Source of the DNA: an uncultured Eubacteriales bacterium
GTDB lineage: Bacteria; Bacillota; Clostridia; Oscillospirales; Ruminococcaceae
Length of the DNA stretch: 15,028 bases
Direction of reading: 5' to 3'
NCBI GenBank assembly: GCA_900318545.1
Contig: ONLC01000037.1
Coordinates: 550 to 15,577, forward strand
How positions within the stretch are numbered: the stretch's first letter is position 1; each line of letters opens with the position of its first letter. Made by a program: the position numbers and the translations under genes. The notes below the pieces were generated by a model that saw only the letters and a list, made by a program, of their open reading frames with translations, did no database searches and was not told the origin of the DNA. Shown piece after piece: positions 7,765-14,196 of this stretch.

Positions 7765-7787
7765 AATATATGTCAGGAGGCAGCATT

Positions 7788-8378
7788 ATGGCATTGATTC
7801 CTTATGTAGTAGAACAGACAAGCAGAGGCGAACGCAGCTACGATATTTTTTCGAGGCTTCTGAATGACCGTATTATTATGCTCTGCGATCAGATAGACGA
7901 CGCAGTTGCCAGCGTTGTGGTGGCTCAGCTTCTGTATCTTGAGGGTCAGGATCCCGAGAAGGATATAGACCTCTATATAAACAGCCCCGGAGGCGTAATC
8001 ACAGCAGGTATGGCTATTTACGATACTATGCAGTATATCAAGTGCGATGTATCGACTATCTGCATCGGAATGGCAGCTTCAATGGGCTCGTTCCTGCTCT
8101 CCAGCGGAGCAAAGGGCAAGAGATTTGCTCTCCCGAACAGTGAGATCCTTATCCACCAGCCCCTTATCGGCGGCGGCGGACTGTCAGGACAGTGTACAGA
8201 TATCAAGATCCACTCCGACCACATGGTAAGGACCAGAGAAAAGCTCAATACGATCCTTTCTCAGAATACAGGAAAGTCTATCGAGCAGATCAATGCCGAT
8301 ACAGAGCGTGACAACTATCTCACAGCTCAGGAGGCTATGGAGTATGGTCTGATCGACAAGGTCATCACAAACAGATAA
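7788..8378 (+). CDS. clpP: ATP-dependent Clp protease proteolytic subunit
   Basis: ClpP forms a double heptameric barrel that degrades proteins fed to it by ClpX or other AAA+ partners. The 196-aa product has the catalytic triad Ser98 (GMAASMGSF), His123 (ILIHQP) and Asp175 (DTERDN, second Asp), by my alignment to the E. coli enzyme. The start at 7788 is set by AGGAGG (7775-7780), seven bases upstream. It gives IPYVVEQ, the known N-terminus of mature ClpP, and an in-frame upstream start at 7728 would add an unlikely 20-residue tail. The loop after the catalytic His is GGGGLSGQ rather than the shorter GGYQGQ of E. coli, a three-residue insertion. It lies 22 bases before clpX. Confidence 0.96.
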   Translation: MALIPYVVEQTSRGERSYDIFSRLLNDRIIMLCDQIDDAVASVVVAQLLYLEGQDPEKDIDLYINSPGGVITAGMAIYDTMQYIKCDVSTICIGMAASMGSFLLSSGAKGKRFALPNSEILIHQPLIGGGGLSGQCTDIKIHSDHMVRTREKLNTILSQNTGKSIEQINADTERDNYLTAQEAMEYGLIDKVITNR

Positions 8379-8400
8379 TTATAGAAAACGGTGATACAAA

Positions 8401-9651
8401 ATGCCAAATGATGTACTAAAAAGGTGCTCGTTCTGCGGAAAATCCGAGAATAAGGTAAGAAACCTCTTCAGTGCAGGCAACAGCCACATCTGCGAGGAGT
8501 GCGTTATCTATTGCTATGACGTTCTTGCCGAGCAGGAGGGTCTGCCTGTTGCTAAGCCCAAGAATCAGGGCGGAAAGAACGTTAAGAACAAGTCAGGGAT
8601 AGACCTTAAAAAGCCTTCCGAGATAAAGGCAGTGCTCGATGAGTACGTTATCGGTCAGGAAGCTGCAAAAATAGCTCTATCTGTTGCCGTTTACAATCAC
8701 TATAAGAGAATAATGTCGCTCGATGATAATGACGATGTCGAGATACAGAAGAGTAATGTTCTTCTTATAGGTCCTACGGGAACAGGTAAAACACTTATAG
8801 CTCAGACTCTTGCAAAGCTTCTGAACGTTCCGTTTGCAATTGCTGACGCAACCACTCTGACTGAGGCAGGCTATGTCGGTGATGACGTTGAGAACGTGCT
8901 TACAAGGCTTATTCAGGCTGCCGACTATAATGTTGAGGCAGCTCAGAACGGTATCATTTATATCGACGAGATAGATAAGATATCCAGGAAGTCCGAGAAC
9001 ACCTCAATCACCCGTGATGTAAGCGGTGAGGGCGTTCAGCAGGCACTTCTGAAAATAGTTGAGGGTACAGTTTCAAACGTTCCTCCGCAGGGCGGAAGAA
9101 AGCACCCTATGCAGGAGTTTATCCACATTGATACAAAGAATATCCTCTTTATCTGCGGCGGAGCCTTTGAGGGGCTCGAAAAGGTCATTGAGAAGAGAAC
9201 AGATTCGTCCTCGCTGGGCTTTGGTGCAAATGTCAAGGCAAAAACCGAGGAGCATAATGTTATGCAGAAGGTTGTTCCTCACGACCTTGTAAAGTACGGT
9301 ATTGTGCCCGAGCTGGTCGGAAGACTGCCTGTTATTACAGTTCTGGAGGAGCTTGATGAAGACGCTCTGTGCAGGATACTTACAGAGCCTAAAAATTCTC
9401 TTATCAAGCAGTATACAAAGCTCTTTAAGCTTGATAATATCGACTTTGAGGTCACAGATGATGCAATGCGTGAGATCGCAAAGCAGACTATCAAGGAAAA
9501 AACAGGTGCAAGAGGACTTCGTGCTGTAGTTGAAAAACTGCTCACAGGCCTTATGTTTGAGACTCCGTCCGACAAGACGATCACAGGTATAAAGATAACT
9601 GCCGAGTGCGTCAGGGGCGAGGCTGAGCCCGAGATCACAAGAAAGTCATAA
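8401..9651 (+). CDS. clpX: ClpX AAA+ unfoldase subunit of the ClpXP protease
   Basis: ClpX recognises, unfolds and translocates substrates into ClpP using ATP. The 416-aa protein has the N-terminal C4 zinc domain (Cys9, Cys12, Cys31, Cys34), Walker A GPTGTGKT (124-131), Walker B IIYIDEID (185-192), the pore-loop GYVG (157-160), and the ClpP-docking LGF loop (272-274, IGF in E. coli). The sensor region VGRLPV follows. The length is usual. The start has only a weak ribosome binding site (an ACGGTGA-like stretch about eight bases upstream). A strong terminator follows five bases after the stop, ending the tig-clpP-clpX unit. Confidence 0.97.
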   Translation: MPNDVLKRCSFCGKSENKVRNLFSAGNSHICEECVIYCYDVLAEQEGLPVAKPKNQGGKNVKNKSGIDLKKPSEIKAVLDEYVIGQEAAKIALSVAVYNHYKRIMSLDDNDDVEIQKSNVLLIGPTGTGKTLIAQTLAKLLNVPFAIADATTLTEAGYVGDDVENVLTRLIQAADYNVEAAQNGIIYIDEIDKISRKSENTSITRDVSGEGVQQALLKIVEGTVSNVPPQGGRKHPMQEFIHIDTKNILFICGGAFEGLEKVIEKRTDSSSLGFGANVKAKTEEHNVMQKVVPHDLVKYGIVPELVGRLPVITVLEELDEDALCRILTEPKNSLIKQYTKLFKLDNIDFEVTDDAMREIAKQTIKEKTGARGLRAVVEKLLTGLMFETPSDKTITGIKITAECVRGEAEPEITRKS

Positions 9652-9656
9652 AATTA

Positions 9657-9683
9657 AAGCTGTTCCGAAAGGGACAGCTTTTT
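9657..9683 (+). terminator. Intrinsic terminator after clpX
   Basis: AAGCTGTTCC (9657-9666) pairs with GGGACAGCTT (9671-9680) around a GAAA tetraloop, with one G-T wobble, and runs into TTTTT. This is a textbook rho-independent terminator. Confidence 0.92.
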
Positions 9684-9692
9684 GCATATTGC

Positions 9693-9724
9693 TCTCCTTG
9701 TCCGCATAATATGAAGCAAGGAGA
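9693..9724 (+). promoter_or_regulatory. Shine-Dalgarno of the amidase gene with complementary octamer upstream
   Basis: The ribosome binding site region CAAGGAGA (9717-9724) is exactly complementary to TCTCCTTG (9693-9700), 16 bases upstream. In the mRNA this pairing would bury the whole Shine-Dalgarno core. The GGAG core also identifies the ATG at 9732 as the start. A 3/6 plus 5/6 promoter-like pair (9682-9687, 9705-9710, spacer 17) is present, but its start point would fall on the ribosome binding site, so I do not rely on it. Confidence 0.5.
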
Positions 9725-9731
9725 TGATAAT

Positions 9732-10448
9732 ATGAGAAAGATAGAAACGGTTCTTTGCCTGACGCTTTTATTCGGCTTTGCAGGCTTGTGTCTGTTCGGC
9801 AGGTCAGCCTCACAGGCAATAATGACAGCAGGCAAAGCAAAAGCCTCGGCCGAGAAGCCTGTTATTACAATTGATGCAGGTCACGGCGGTGCTGACGGCG
9901 GCTGTGTATCTGTAAACGGTGCAGTCGAAAAGAATATAAACCTTAATATCCTTTTGACTCTCAGAGATACTATGACCGTCATGGGCTACGATGTAAACTG
10001 CACCCGGGAGAGCGATGTTTCTATCTATGACAAAGGAGTGGAGGGCCTTAAAAACCAGAAGCTTTCAGATATGAAAAACCGCCTTGCGATCTTTGGCAAG
10101 TACAGCGACGGAATCTCGGTTTCCATACATCAGAACCAGTTTACCGATTCTAAGTACAGCGGAGCCCAGATGTTTTACAGCGAGAAAAATCCCGAGGGCG
10201 AACAGCTCGCAAAAATAATGCAGGAGCGTTTTCGCTCGGTACTCCAGCCTGAGAATGAGCGAGAGGCAAAGGCAGTAGGCGATGATCTGTACCTGCTCGA
10301 CAATACCATAAATCCTGCTGTTATGATAGAGTGCGGCTTTCTCTCAAACCCTGATGAAGCCGCCAAGCTTGAATCCGAGGAATATCAGAAGCAGGTAGCC
10401 TTCACGATAATGACAGGCATCAAGGAATATGAACGCAGCAAAAAATAA
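9732..10448 (+). CDS. cwlD: N-acetylmuramoyl-L-alanine amidase, CwlD-like
   Basis: This Amidase_3 zinc enzyme cleaves the bond between N-acetylmuramic acid and the peptide stem in peptidoglycan. The 238-aa product has an N-terminal signal anchor (about 6-23), then zinc and catalytic residues in order: His51 (IDAGHGGADGG), Glu66 (EKNINLN), His133 (SIHQNQF) and Glu200 (VMIECGFLSN). The size, single anchor and lack of wall-binding repeats match CwlD, which makes muramic delta-lactam in the spore cortex of Bacillus and Clostridium. That specific role is inference; a vegetative wall role is possible. The start at 9732 is favoured over 9711 because AAGGAG (9718-9723) lies between them. It is flanked by the clpX terminator and its own hairpin, so it is probably monocistronic. 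Confidence 0.85.
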   Translation: MRKIETVLCLTLLFGFAGLCLFGRSASQAIMTAGKAKASAEKPVITIDAGHGGADGGCVSVNGAVEKNINLNILLTLRDTMTVMGYDVNCTRESDVSIYDKGVEGLKNQKLSDMKNRLAIFGKYSDGISVSIHQNQFTDSKYSGAQMFYSEKNPEGEQLAKIMQERFRSVLQPENEREAKAVGDDLYLLDNTINPAVMIECGFLSNPDEAAKLESEEYQKQVAFTIMTGIKEYERSKK

Positions 10449-10471
10449 GAGAGCCTTACGCTCTCTTATTT
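10443..10471 (+). terminator. Intrinsic terminator overlapping the amidase stop codon
   Basis: AAATAAGAGAGC (10443-10454) pairs perfectly with GCTCTCTTATTT (10460-10471) around a CTTAC loop, a 12-bp stem that includes the TAA stop. The descending arm is itself T-rich. The same stem recurs at 10609-10639. Confidence 0.85.
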
Positions 10472-10608
10472 CTGCTTGTTGCAAAAGTTCTTTTAAAAGG
10501 GGTCTGGGGCGATAGCCCCATCTCCCCTCACTCCAGCCGAGTCTGTCTGTACGAATGTACAGACCTGACGAGGCAAAAACTGCACTATTTTGAGTTTATC
10601 GACAGACT
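10472..10608. repeat. Stem-rich intergenic segment, possible dispersed repeat
   Basis: This 137-base stretch between two convergent genes has no credible reading frame. It contains a GGGG-TCT-GGGGC / GCCCC-ATCT-CCCC interrupted hairpin (10499-10527, loop GATA) and an 8-bp perfect stem GTCTGTAC / GTACAGAC (10545-10564, loop GAAT). It ends in a T/A-rich stretch. The G-rich stem plus purine-tract style resembles intergenic repeat units common in gut Clostridia, but I cannot confirm other copies from this window. Confidence 0.4.
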
Positions 10609-10639
10609 GAAATAAGAGAGCACTTCGCTCTCTTATTTC
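10609..10639 (-). terminator. Terminator hairpin overlapping the stop of the minus-strand run
   Basis: GAAATAAGAGAGC (10609-10621) pairs perfectly with GCTCTCTTATTTC (10627-10639) around an ACTTC loop, a 13-bp stem. It includes the TAA stop (10633-10635) of the minus-strand gene. On the plus strand the stem is followed by TTTTT, so it can also stop transcripts that escape the amidase terminator. Its arms are identical to those at 10443-10471. Confidence 0.8.
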
Positions 10640-11079
10640 TTTTTGGTTTTCAGGTATCCCCAGTCCGAGTCGATACTGGTTTCATATTCCTTATCGACTG
10701 ATTCATCATCAGTGTGGAAAATGTAGTAGTGGTCAAACTGCGAATAAAAGTCAATATCGTGTCCGTCAAATGACAGATAGCTTATCCCTGTATCCGAAAG
10801 CTCATCAAGAGTGCTGTCTATGCCATTGACGATGTTTTTGCATTTCCCGACAGATGTTTTCCCGAAGGTCTTACCGTTTTCCCTTATAGCCGATACGGCA
10901 GTATTAAAAAGCTCACTGTTATCCCTGAACGTCTTTTCTATCGAGCTGTCACTCCTCAGATACCATTGGTGGATAAACCCGACTGCAACCACGGCTATAA
11001 GGATAAGTATTACTATGAGCTTTCTTGCACGAACAGGCGTCAGCCGCCTTTTCTTTTCGTCTTTTATCTCAGTCTTCAA
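10633..11079 (-). CDS. Single-pass membrane protein of unknown function
   Basis: I do not recognise this 148-aa protein. It has a basic cytosolic N-terminus (1-20, KDEKKRRLTPVRARK-type), one strong membrane helix (about 21-37), then a polar domain of about 110 residues that would lie outside the cell, ending in a Lys-rich tail. The helix followed by SSIEKTFRDNSELFNTAVSAI suggests a small anchored extracytoplasmic domain. I chose a TTG start at 11079 because GGAGG (minus strand, 11086-11090) sits six bases upstream. The longer frame reaching 11163 would run 95 bases into trmB with no ribosome binding site. The 11-base overlap with trmB implies translational coupling. It is the last gene of the minus-strand run. 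Confidence 0.72.
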   Translation of the reverse strand: MKTEIKDEKKRRLTPVRARKLIVILILIAVVAVGFIHQWYLRSDSSIEKTFRDNSELFNTAVSAIRENGKTFGKTSVGKCKNIVNGIDSTLDELSDTGISYLSFDGHDIDFYSQFDHYYIFHTDDESVDKEYETSIDSDWGYLKTKKK

Positions 11080-11740
11080 GGTATGCCTCCAGTCTGTAGA
11101 TAGGCTTTCCCATATCGGAAAACATCTTCTCGTACTCGGTAACAATGTTGCCCTCAAAGTCACTGTTGTGAAGATCGAGCGAAATATTTTTAAGCTTGTA
11201 GCCTGCTTCGGAAAACTGCTCTATAGAAAACTCAAAAAAGTGCATATTGTCGGTCTTCTGATAGATGGCACCACCTTTTCTGAGTAATTTTTTGTACAGT
11301 TCCAAGAACCTCACATGGGTGAGCCTGTGAGCCGCATAGGTGTTTTTGGGAAACGGACAGCTGAAATTAAGATAAATGCACTCCACAGAATGCTCGGGGA
11401 TAAAGCAGTCGAGGTACTCGGCATTGCCCCTTGCAAATCTCAGGTTTGGTATCTGCATTTCAATTGCTTTTTCGGCAGCTTCAACAATAACGTTCGAGGA
11501 TTTCTCAACGCCTATTATGTTCATATCGGTCTCACGCTTTGCAAGCTCTGCCGCAAACTGACCCTTTCCGCAGCCTATCTCCAATATCAGCGGAGCGTTT
11601 CTCCCGAACATTTTTTCAAGGTCGATAAGCTCCTTGTTCGATTTGTCTGAAAAATCCTTGCTCTCCCTGTCCATGCGGTAGATCATGTCTCCGCATTTTT
11701 CAAGCCTTTCTTCAAGATTTTTCTTTCTTCTCATTCGCAT
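11069..11740 (-). CDS. trmB: tRNA (guanine-N7-)-methyltransferase
   Basis: This enzyme methylates G46 in the variable loop of tRNAs using S-adenosylmethionine, in the cytoplasm. The 223-aa length fits. The SAM-binding motif I is LEIGCGKG (53-60), followed by acidic Glu79 in GVEKS. The post-IV segment LNFSCPFPKNTYAAHRLTH (124-142) marks TrmB. In Bacillus and E. coli enzymes this segment reads DPWPK or DPWHK with an invariant-looking Asp; here position 128 is Cys, and the following basic residues are also altered. The start is supported by GGAG nine bases upstream on the minus strand. It lies 14 bases after the upstream membrane-protein gene and overlaps the next gene by 11 bases. The family call is firm; activity is a little less certain. 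Confidence 0.9.
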   Translation of the reverse strand: MRMRRKKNLEERLEKCGDMIYRMDRESKDFSDKSNKELIDLEKMFGRNAPLILEIGCGKGQFAAELAKRETDMNIIGVEKSSNVIVEAAEKAIEMQIPNLRFARGNAEYLDCFIPEHSVECIYLNFSCPFPKNTYAAHRLTHVRFLELYKKLLRKGGAIYQKTDNMHFFEFSIEQFSEAGYKLKNISLDLHNSDFEGNIVTEYEKMFSDMGKPIYRLEAYLED

Positions 11741-11754
11741 ATCAAAATGCTCCT

Positions 11755-12246
11755 TTATTTGTTTTTCTTCTTTTTAGAGGGCAGTATATTAAACAGCAGA
11801 AAGCTCAGATAAAGTGCCGGCAGAGGTGCCATAAAATAGGTGTAAGAGGTCTTGATTTTTTCGGCATTATCTGCAAGAATGTAAGTCTCGCCGTCGATCT
11901 TGATAGTTTTGTTTTTGTCGATCTCTGTATCCTTCGTACAGAGTATCCTTGTATTATATCTGTCGATTTTTTCTGTGTACCACGGAAGCTCTATACTGTC
12001 GGGCACAGCAATGTCATGCCCGAGCTCCTTTACCCTCAGAGTATCTTCCTTGAAGATGTGGTATCCGCCCTTTGTCTCAAGATATTCCACCTCTCTGAAA
12101 AGTCCTCCGCCGTATACTTTGTAGTTGCTGCTGTCCTTTTTATCAATGTTTCTGATGACGTTCGTAACGATAAAGCAGGCTATACACAGGCACAAAAAGA
12201 TAAGGTTCACGGTCTTTCTTCTGCCCTTGCCGAATATCAGAGGCAA
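11755..12246 (-). CDS. Membrane protein of unknown function, apparently frameshifted at its 5' end
   Basis: I do not recognise this product. The open frame of 163 aa would have to start at a TTG (12246) with no ribosome binding site. It carries one membrane helix near the N-terminus (about 13-30), an extracytoplasmic domain of about 100 residues, a second helix (about 137-155) and a Lys-rich tail. Just upstream, a well-placed ATG at 12302 with AGGAGG (12310-12315) opens a different frame that encodes another hydrophobic helix and stops at 12237. One extra T in the TTTT run (12245-12248, minus strand) would join the two into a 182-aa, three-helix protein. So this is probably the body of a gene with a real or sequencing-derived frameshift. 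Confidence 0.65.
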   Translation of the reverse strand: MPLIFGKGRRKTVNLIFLCLCIACFIVTNVIRNIDKKDSSNYKVYGGGLFREVEYLETKGGYHIFKEDTLRVKELGHDIAVPDSIELPWYTEKIDRYNTRILCTKDTEIDKNKTIKIDGETYILADNAEKIKTSYTYFMAPLPALYLSFLLFNILPSKKKKNK

Positions 12247-12302
12247 AAGCGTGAATACAACACAATACTGATCGCCAGAATAATTAAATATATCGAGAAC
12301 AT
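12237..12302 (-). pseudogene. N-terminal fragment (21 codons) of the frameshifted membrane protein
   Basis: Starting from the ATG at 12302, seven bases after AGGAGG (12310-12315, minus strand), the frame reads MFSIYLIILAISIVLYSRF and ends at a TGA (12237-12239). It is a nearly perfect membrane helix and overlaps the open frame of the following gene. It has the only good translation start for that gene. It could also be a genuine tiny hydrophobic peptide, but loss of one T in TTTT explains it more simply. Confidence 0.5.
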
Positions 12303-12303
12303 A

Positions 12304-12831
12304 TCATTTCCTCCTCTTATTGAGCTTGTGCAGAAAATAATCCGTATCAGATGTTACCTTCAGCCATGCCGCCGCAGAGCCTGTCAGCACATTTTCAAGA
12401 GGGTATACCGTCAGCAGTATCTCGGGAGTGTCCTCTCCCGAGTAGTGTGGTGTTACCTTGAAGCTTATCTCATTGTTCATACGGTTGAGAACGTCCTGCT
12501 CTGTGACCTTTTTGAACATCTTTGTATCTAAAGCATCGGGTATCTCGAGATCGGGAAACCTTGCCATGTATATACGCTTTCCGTCCTTTTTTGTAGTGAG
12601 CTTAAAATCGTACCTTACAGGCTGGAGCTTTCCCTTGACATAGCAGTTTCTTGTCAGTCCCGAGAACGTGATCTTTCCGTTGTCAACATCCTCTCCCGAG
12701 ATAGAAACGCAAAGCCCCTTCTTTGAAGCCTTTCCCGAGCTTTCAACTCCGAACGAAAAGGGAAGACCGTCTATCATTATCTCGCCGCAGGTCGAAAACC
12801 TGAGGTTCACTTGCTTTTTTATTCCAAGCAT
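12304..12831 (-). CDS. Hypothetical soluble protein, 175 aa
   Basis: I do not recognise this protein. It shows no signal peptide or membrane segment. The sequence is rich in beta-prone stretches (for example CVSISGEDVDNGKITFSGL and EILLTVYPLE) and ends in a basic HKLNKRRK tail, so a small beta-sandwich or barrel is plausible but not shown. The start at 12831 has GGAG five bases upstream (minus strand), overlapping the TAA of galK. Its stop overlaps the start region of the next gene (AAATGATATG), typical of translational coupling. It lies directly after galK, but nothing in the sequence links it to galactose metabolism. Confidence 0.7.
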   Translation of the reverse strand: MLGIKKQVNLRFSTCGEIMIDGLPFSFGVESSGKASKKGLCVSISGEDVDNGKITFSGLTRNCYVKGKLQPVRYDFKLTTKKDGKRIYMARFPDLEIPDALDTKMFKKVTEQDVLNRMNNEISFKVTPHYSGEDTPEILLTVYPLENVLTGSAAAWLKVTSDTDYFLHKLNKRRK

Positions 12832-12841
12832 AGCTGCTCCT

Positions 12842-14080
12842 TTACAGACCTACCATTACTCCGCCGACAGGTCTTATCGAGAGCACATAGCAGGAGCCCT
12901 CACCAAAGACCTTCTCGATCTCTGCACTGAACTTATCAAGCATATCATTCGGAACGAAAGCCTGTATAGTTCCCGCAAAGCCGCCGCCGTGAACACGGCA
13001 CGCACCCTTGTCTCCGAGAACGCTCTTAGCGATGTAGAGTGCCAGCGACAGTCCCTGCTCAGCAGGTGCAGATGACGCATAAATATTCTGCAAATATCTG
13101 AATGATGAGTCACCCGACTCATTTATCAGCTTGAAGAAGCCCTCAATATCTCCTCTTTCAAGAGCCTCAGCCTGAGCAAGCACTCTCTCGTTATCATCAA
13201 AGTAGTGAAGTGCTCTCAGCACAGCCCTGTCGGAGCATTTCTCACGCACAGCAGAAATATTATCGAGCAGCTCCTGCTTGTCTACCTCTCTCAGAACACT
13301 CTTTCCGAAGAACTGAGCAACAGACTTCATTTCCTGAGGTATAGCTGCATACTCGGGAGTAAGGTCAGCGTGGTTGCCCTTGGTGTCAACTATGCATAGA
13401 GCATATCCCGACTTTGAAAAGTCATAATCGACCTTCTTTATAACAGGCTCTTTCTCGTCCTTGAAATCAATAGTAATGAAGCTTCCCACAGATGATGCCA
13501 TCTGATCCATCAGACCCGAAGGCTTGCCGAAGTACACATTCTCTGCATACTGGGAGAGCTGTGCCACCTCAACTGCGGAGATAGCCTGCTCGTTGTAAAG
13601 ACCGTTAAGAATAGTTCCGATAAGCACCTCAAAGGCCGCTGATGAAGAAAGTCCAGAGCCTTTAAGTACGTTCGATGTAGTGTAAGCATTAAAGCCGCCG
13701 ATCTTATGGCCGTTTTTGAGAAAGCCTCCTGCCATGCCTCTGATAAGAGATGCCGAGCTGTTCTTCTCCTCCTCCTTGACCTCGGTGTCAGCAGAGTCTA
13801 TCTTGTCAACAGGGAAGCCCTCAGACTTAACAGTTATGATTCCGTCATCAGTCGCTTTTACAGCAGCGATAACATCGAGAGAAACTCCTGCCGCAAACAC
13901 ACGGCCGAGATTGTGGTCGGTGTGGTTGCCGCCTATCTCGGTGCGTCCGGGTGCAGAGAAAAAGTGTGTCGGCTTTTCCCCGAAGAGCTTTTCAAACTCA
14001 GCGGCAGCCTTCTCATATCTCTCACGCTGGAAAGCCAGCTTGTCCTGAGTGTAGATCTCATCAAGTGTATATGTTTTCAT
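12842..14080 (-). CDS. galK: Galactokinase
   Basis: This GHMP-family kinase phosphorylates alpha-D-galactose to galactose-1-phosphate, the first committed step of the Leloir pathway. The 412-aa protein has the signature PGRTEIGGNHTDHNLG (44-59), with the TE variant of the usual NLIGEH, and the ATP-binding glycine/serine motif GSGLSSSAA (141-149). The catalytic Asp192 lies in GLMDQMASSVG, and the C-terminal GHMP motif is CRVHGGGFAGT. I chose the ATG at 14080 because GGAAGGAC precedes it by eight bases; an upstream start at 14110 would lie in the promoter region. It is the first gene of the minus-strand run, with its own promoter. No galT, galE or transporter is in the window. Confidence 0.94.
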   Translation of the reverse strand: MKTYTLDEIYTQDKLAFQRERYEKAAAEFEKLFGEKPTHFFSAPGRTEIGGNHTDHNLGRVFAAGVSLDVIAAVKATDDGIITVKSEGFPVDKIDSADTEVKEEEKNSSASLIRGMAGGFLKNGHKIGGFNAYTTSNVLKGSGLSSSAAFEVLIGTILNGLYNEQAISAVEVAQLSQYAENVYFGKPSGLMDQMASSVGSFITIDFKDEKEPVIKKVDYDFSKSGYALCIVDTKGNHADLTPEYAAIPQEMKSVAQFFGKSVLREVDKQELLDNISAVREKCSDRAVLRALHYFDDNERVLAQAEALERGDIEGFFKLINESGDSSFRYLQNIYASSAPAEQGLSLALYIAKSVLGDKGACRVHGGGFAGTIQAFVPNDMLDKFSAEIEKVFGEGSCYVLSIRPVGGVMVGL

Positions 14081-14115
14081 AAAAACAGTCCTTCCGTTAC
14101 AATATATCACTGTAC

Positions 14116-14144
14116 ATTATAGCACATTGTTCTAAAAAAGTAAA
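14116..14144 (-). promoter_or_regulatory. Promoter of the galK run
   Basis: On the minus strand TATAAT (14116-14121) and TTTACT (14139-14144, four of six -35 bases) are spaced by 17 bases. The start point would be about 28 bases upstream of the galK ATG. I see no catabolite-repression (cre) box overlapping it. Confidence 0.75.
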
Positions 14145-14146
14145 GA

Positions 14147-14166
14147 AGTGTTTTATTCAAAATACT
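14147..14166. repeat. Imperfect palindrome between the two divergent promoters
   Basis: AGTGTTTT (14147-14154) and AAAATACT (14159-14166) form an 8-bp inverted repeat with one mismatch around ATTC. It lies precisely between the -35 boxes of the galK and LRR-protein promoters, so one regulator could act on both. This is inference from position and symmetry only. Confidence 0.35.
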
Positions 14167-14167
14167 G

Positions 14168-14196
14168 TTTACAAAAAATATAATATGTGATATAAT
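14168..14196 (+). promoter_or_regulatory. Strong promoter of the LRR secreted protein
   Basis: TTTACA (14168-14173, five of six -35 bases) and TATAAT (14191-14196) are 17 bases apart, with TG at 14188-14189 giving an extended -10. This is the best promoter in the window. AGGAGG (14215-14220) follows, seven bases before the ATG. Confidence 0.85.

Noticed and set aside
7728..7787. 20-residue N-terminal extension of ClpP
   Set aside because: It would read through the intergenic hairpin; the AGGAGG-preceded ATG at 7788 gives the standard ClpP N-terminus.
9682..9710. Promoter TTGCAT-17-CATAAT for the amidase gene
   Set aside because: The -35 match is only three of six, and the start point would fall on the ribosome binding site.
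10472..10608. Small RNA or riboswitch in the intergenic segment
   Set aside because: It has hairpins but no promoter I trust and no recognised aptamer core; an intergenic repeat is the simpler reading.
11080..11163. Upstream extension of the single-pass membrane protein to 176 residues
   Set aside because: It would overlap trmB by 95 bases with no ribosome binding site, whereas the TTG at 11079 has GGAGG six bases upstream.
10811..11287. Plus-strand open frame opposite trmB and the TTG-start gene
   Set aside because: It is antisense to a firm trmB assignment and has no start signal.
12016..12531. Plus-strand open frame of 171 codons opposite the frameshifted membrane gene and the 175-aa gene
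   Set aside because: It spans two minus-strand genes with good ribosome binding sites and has no protein-like features of its own; a shadow frame.
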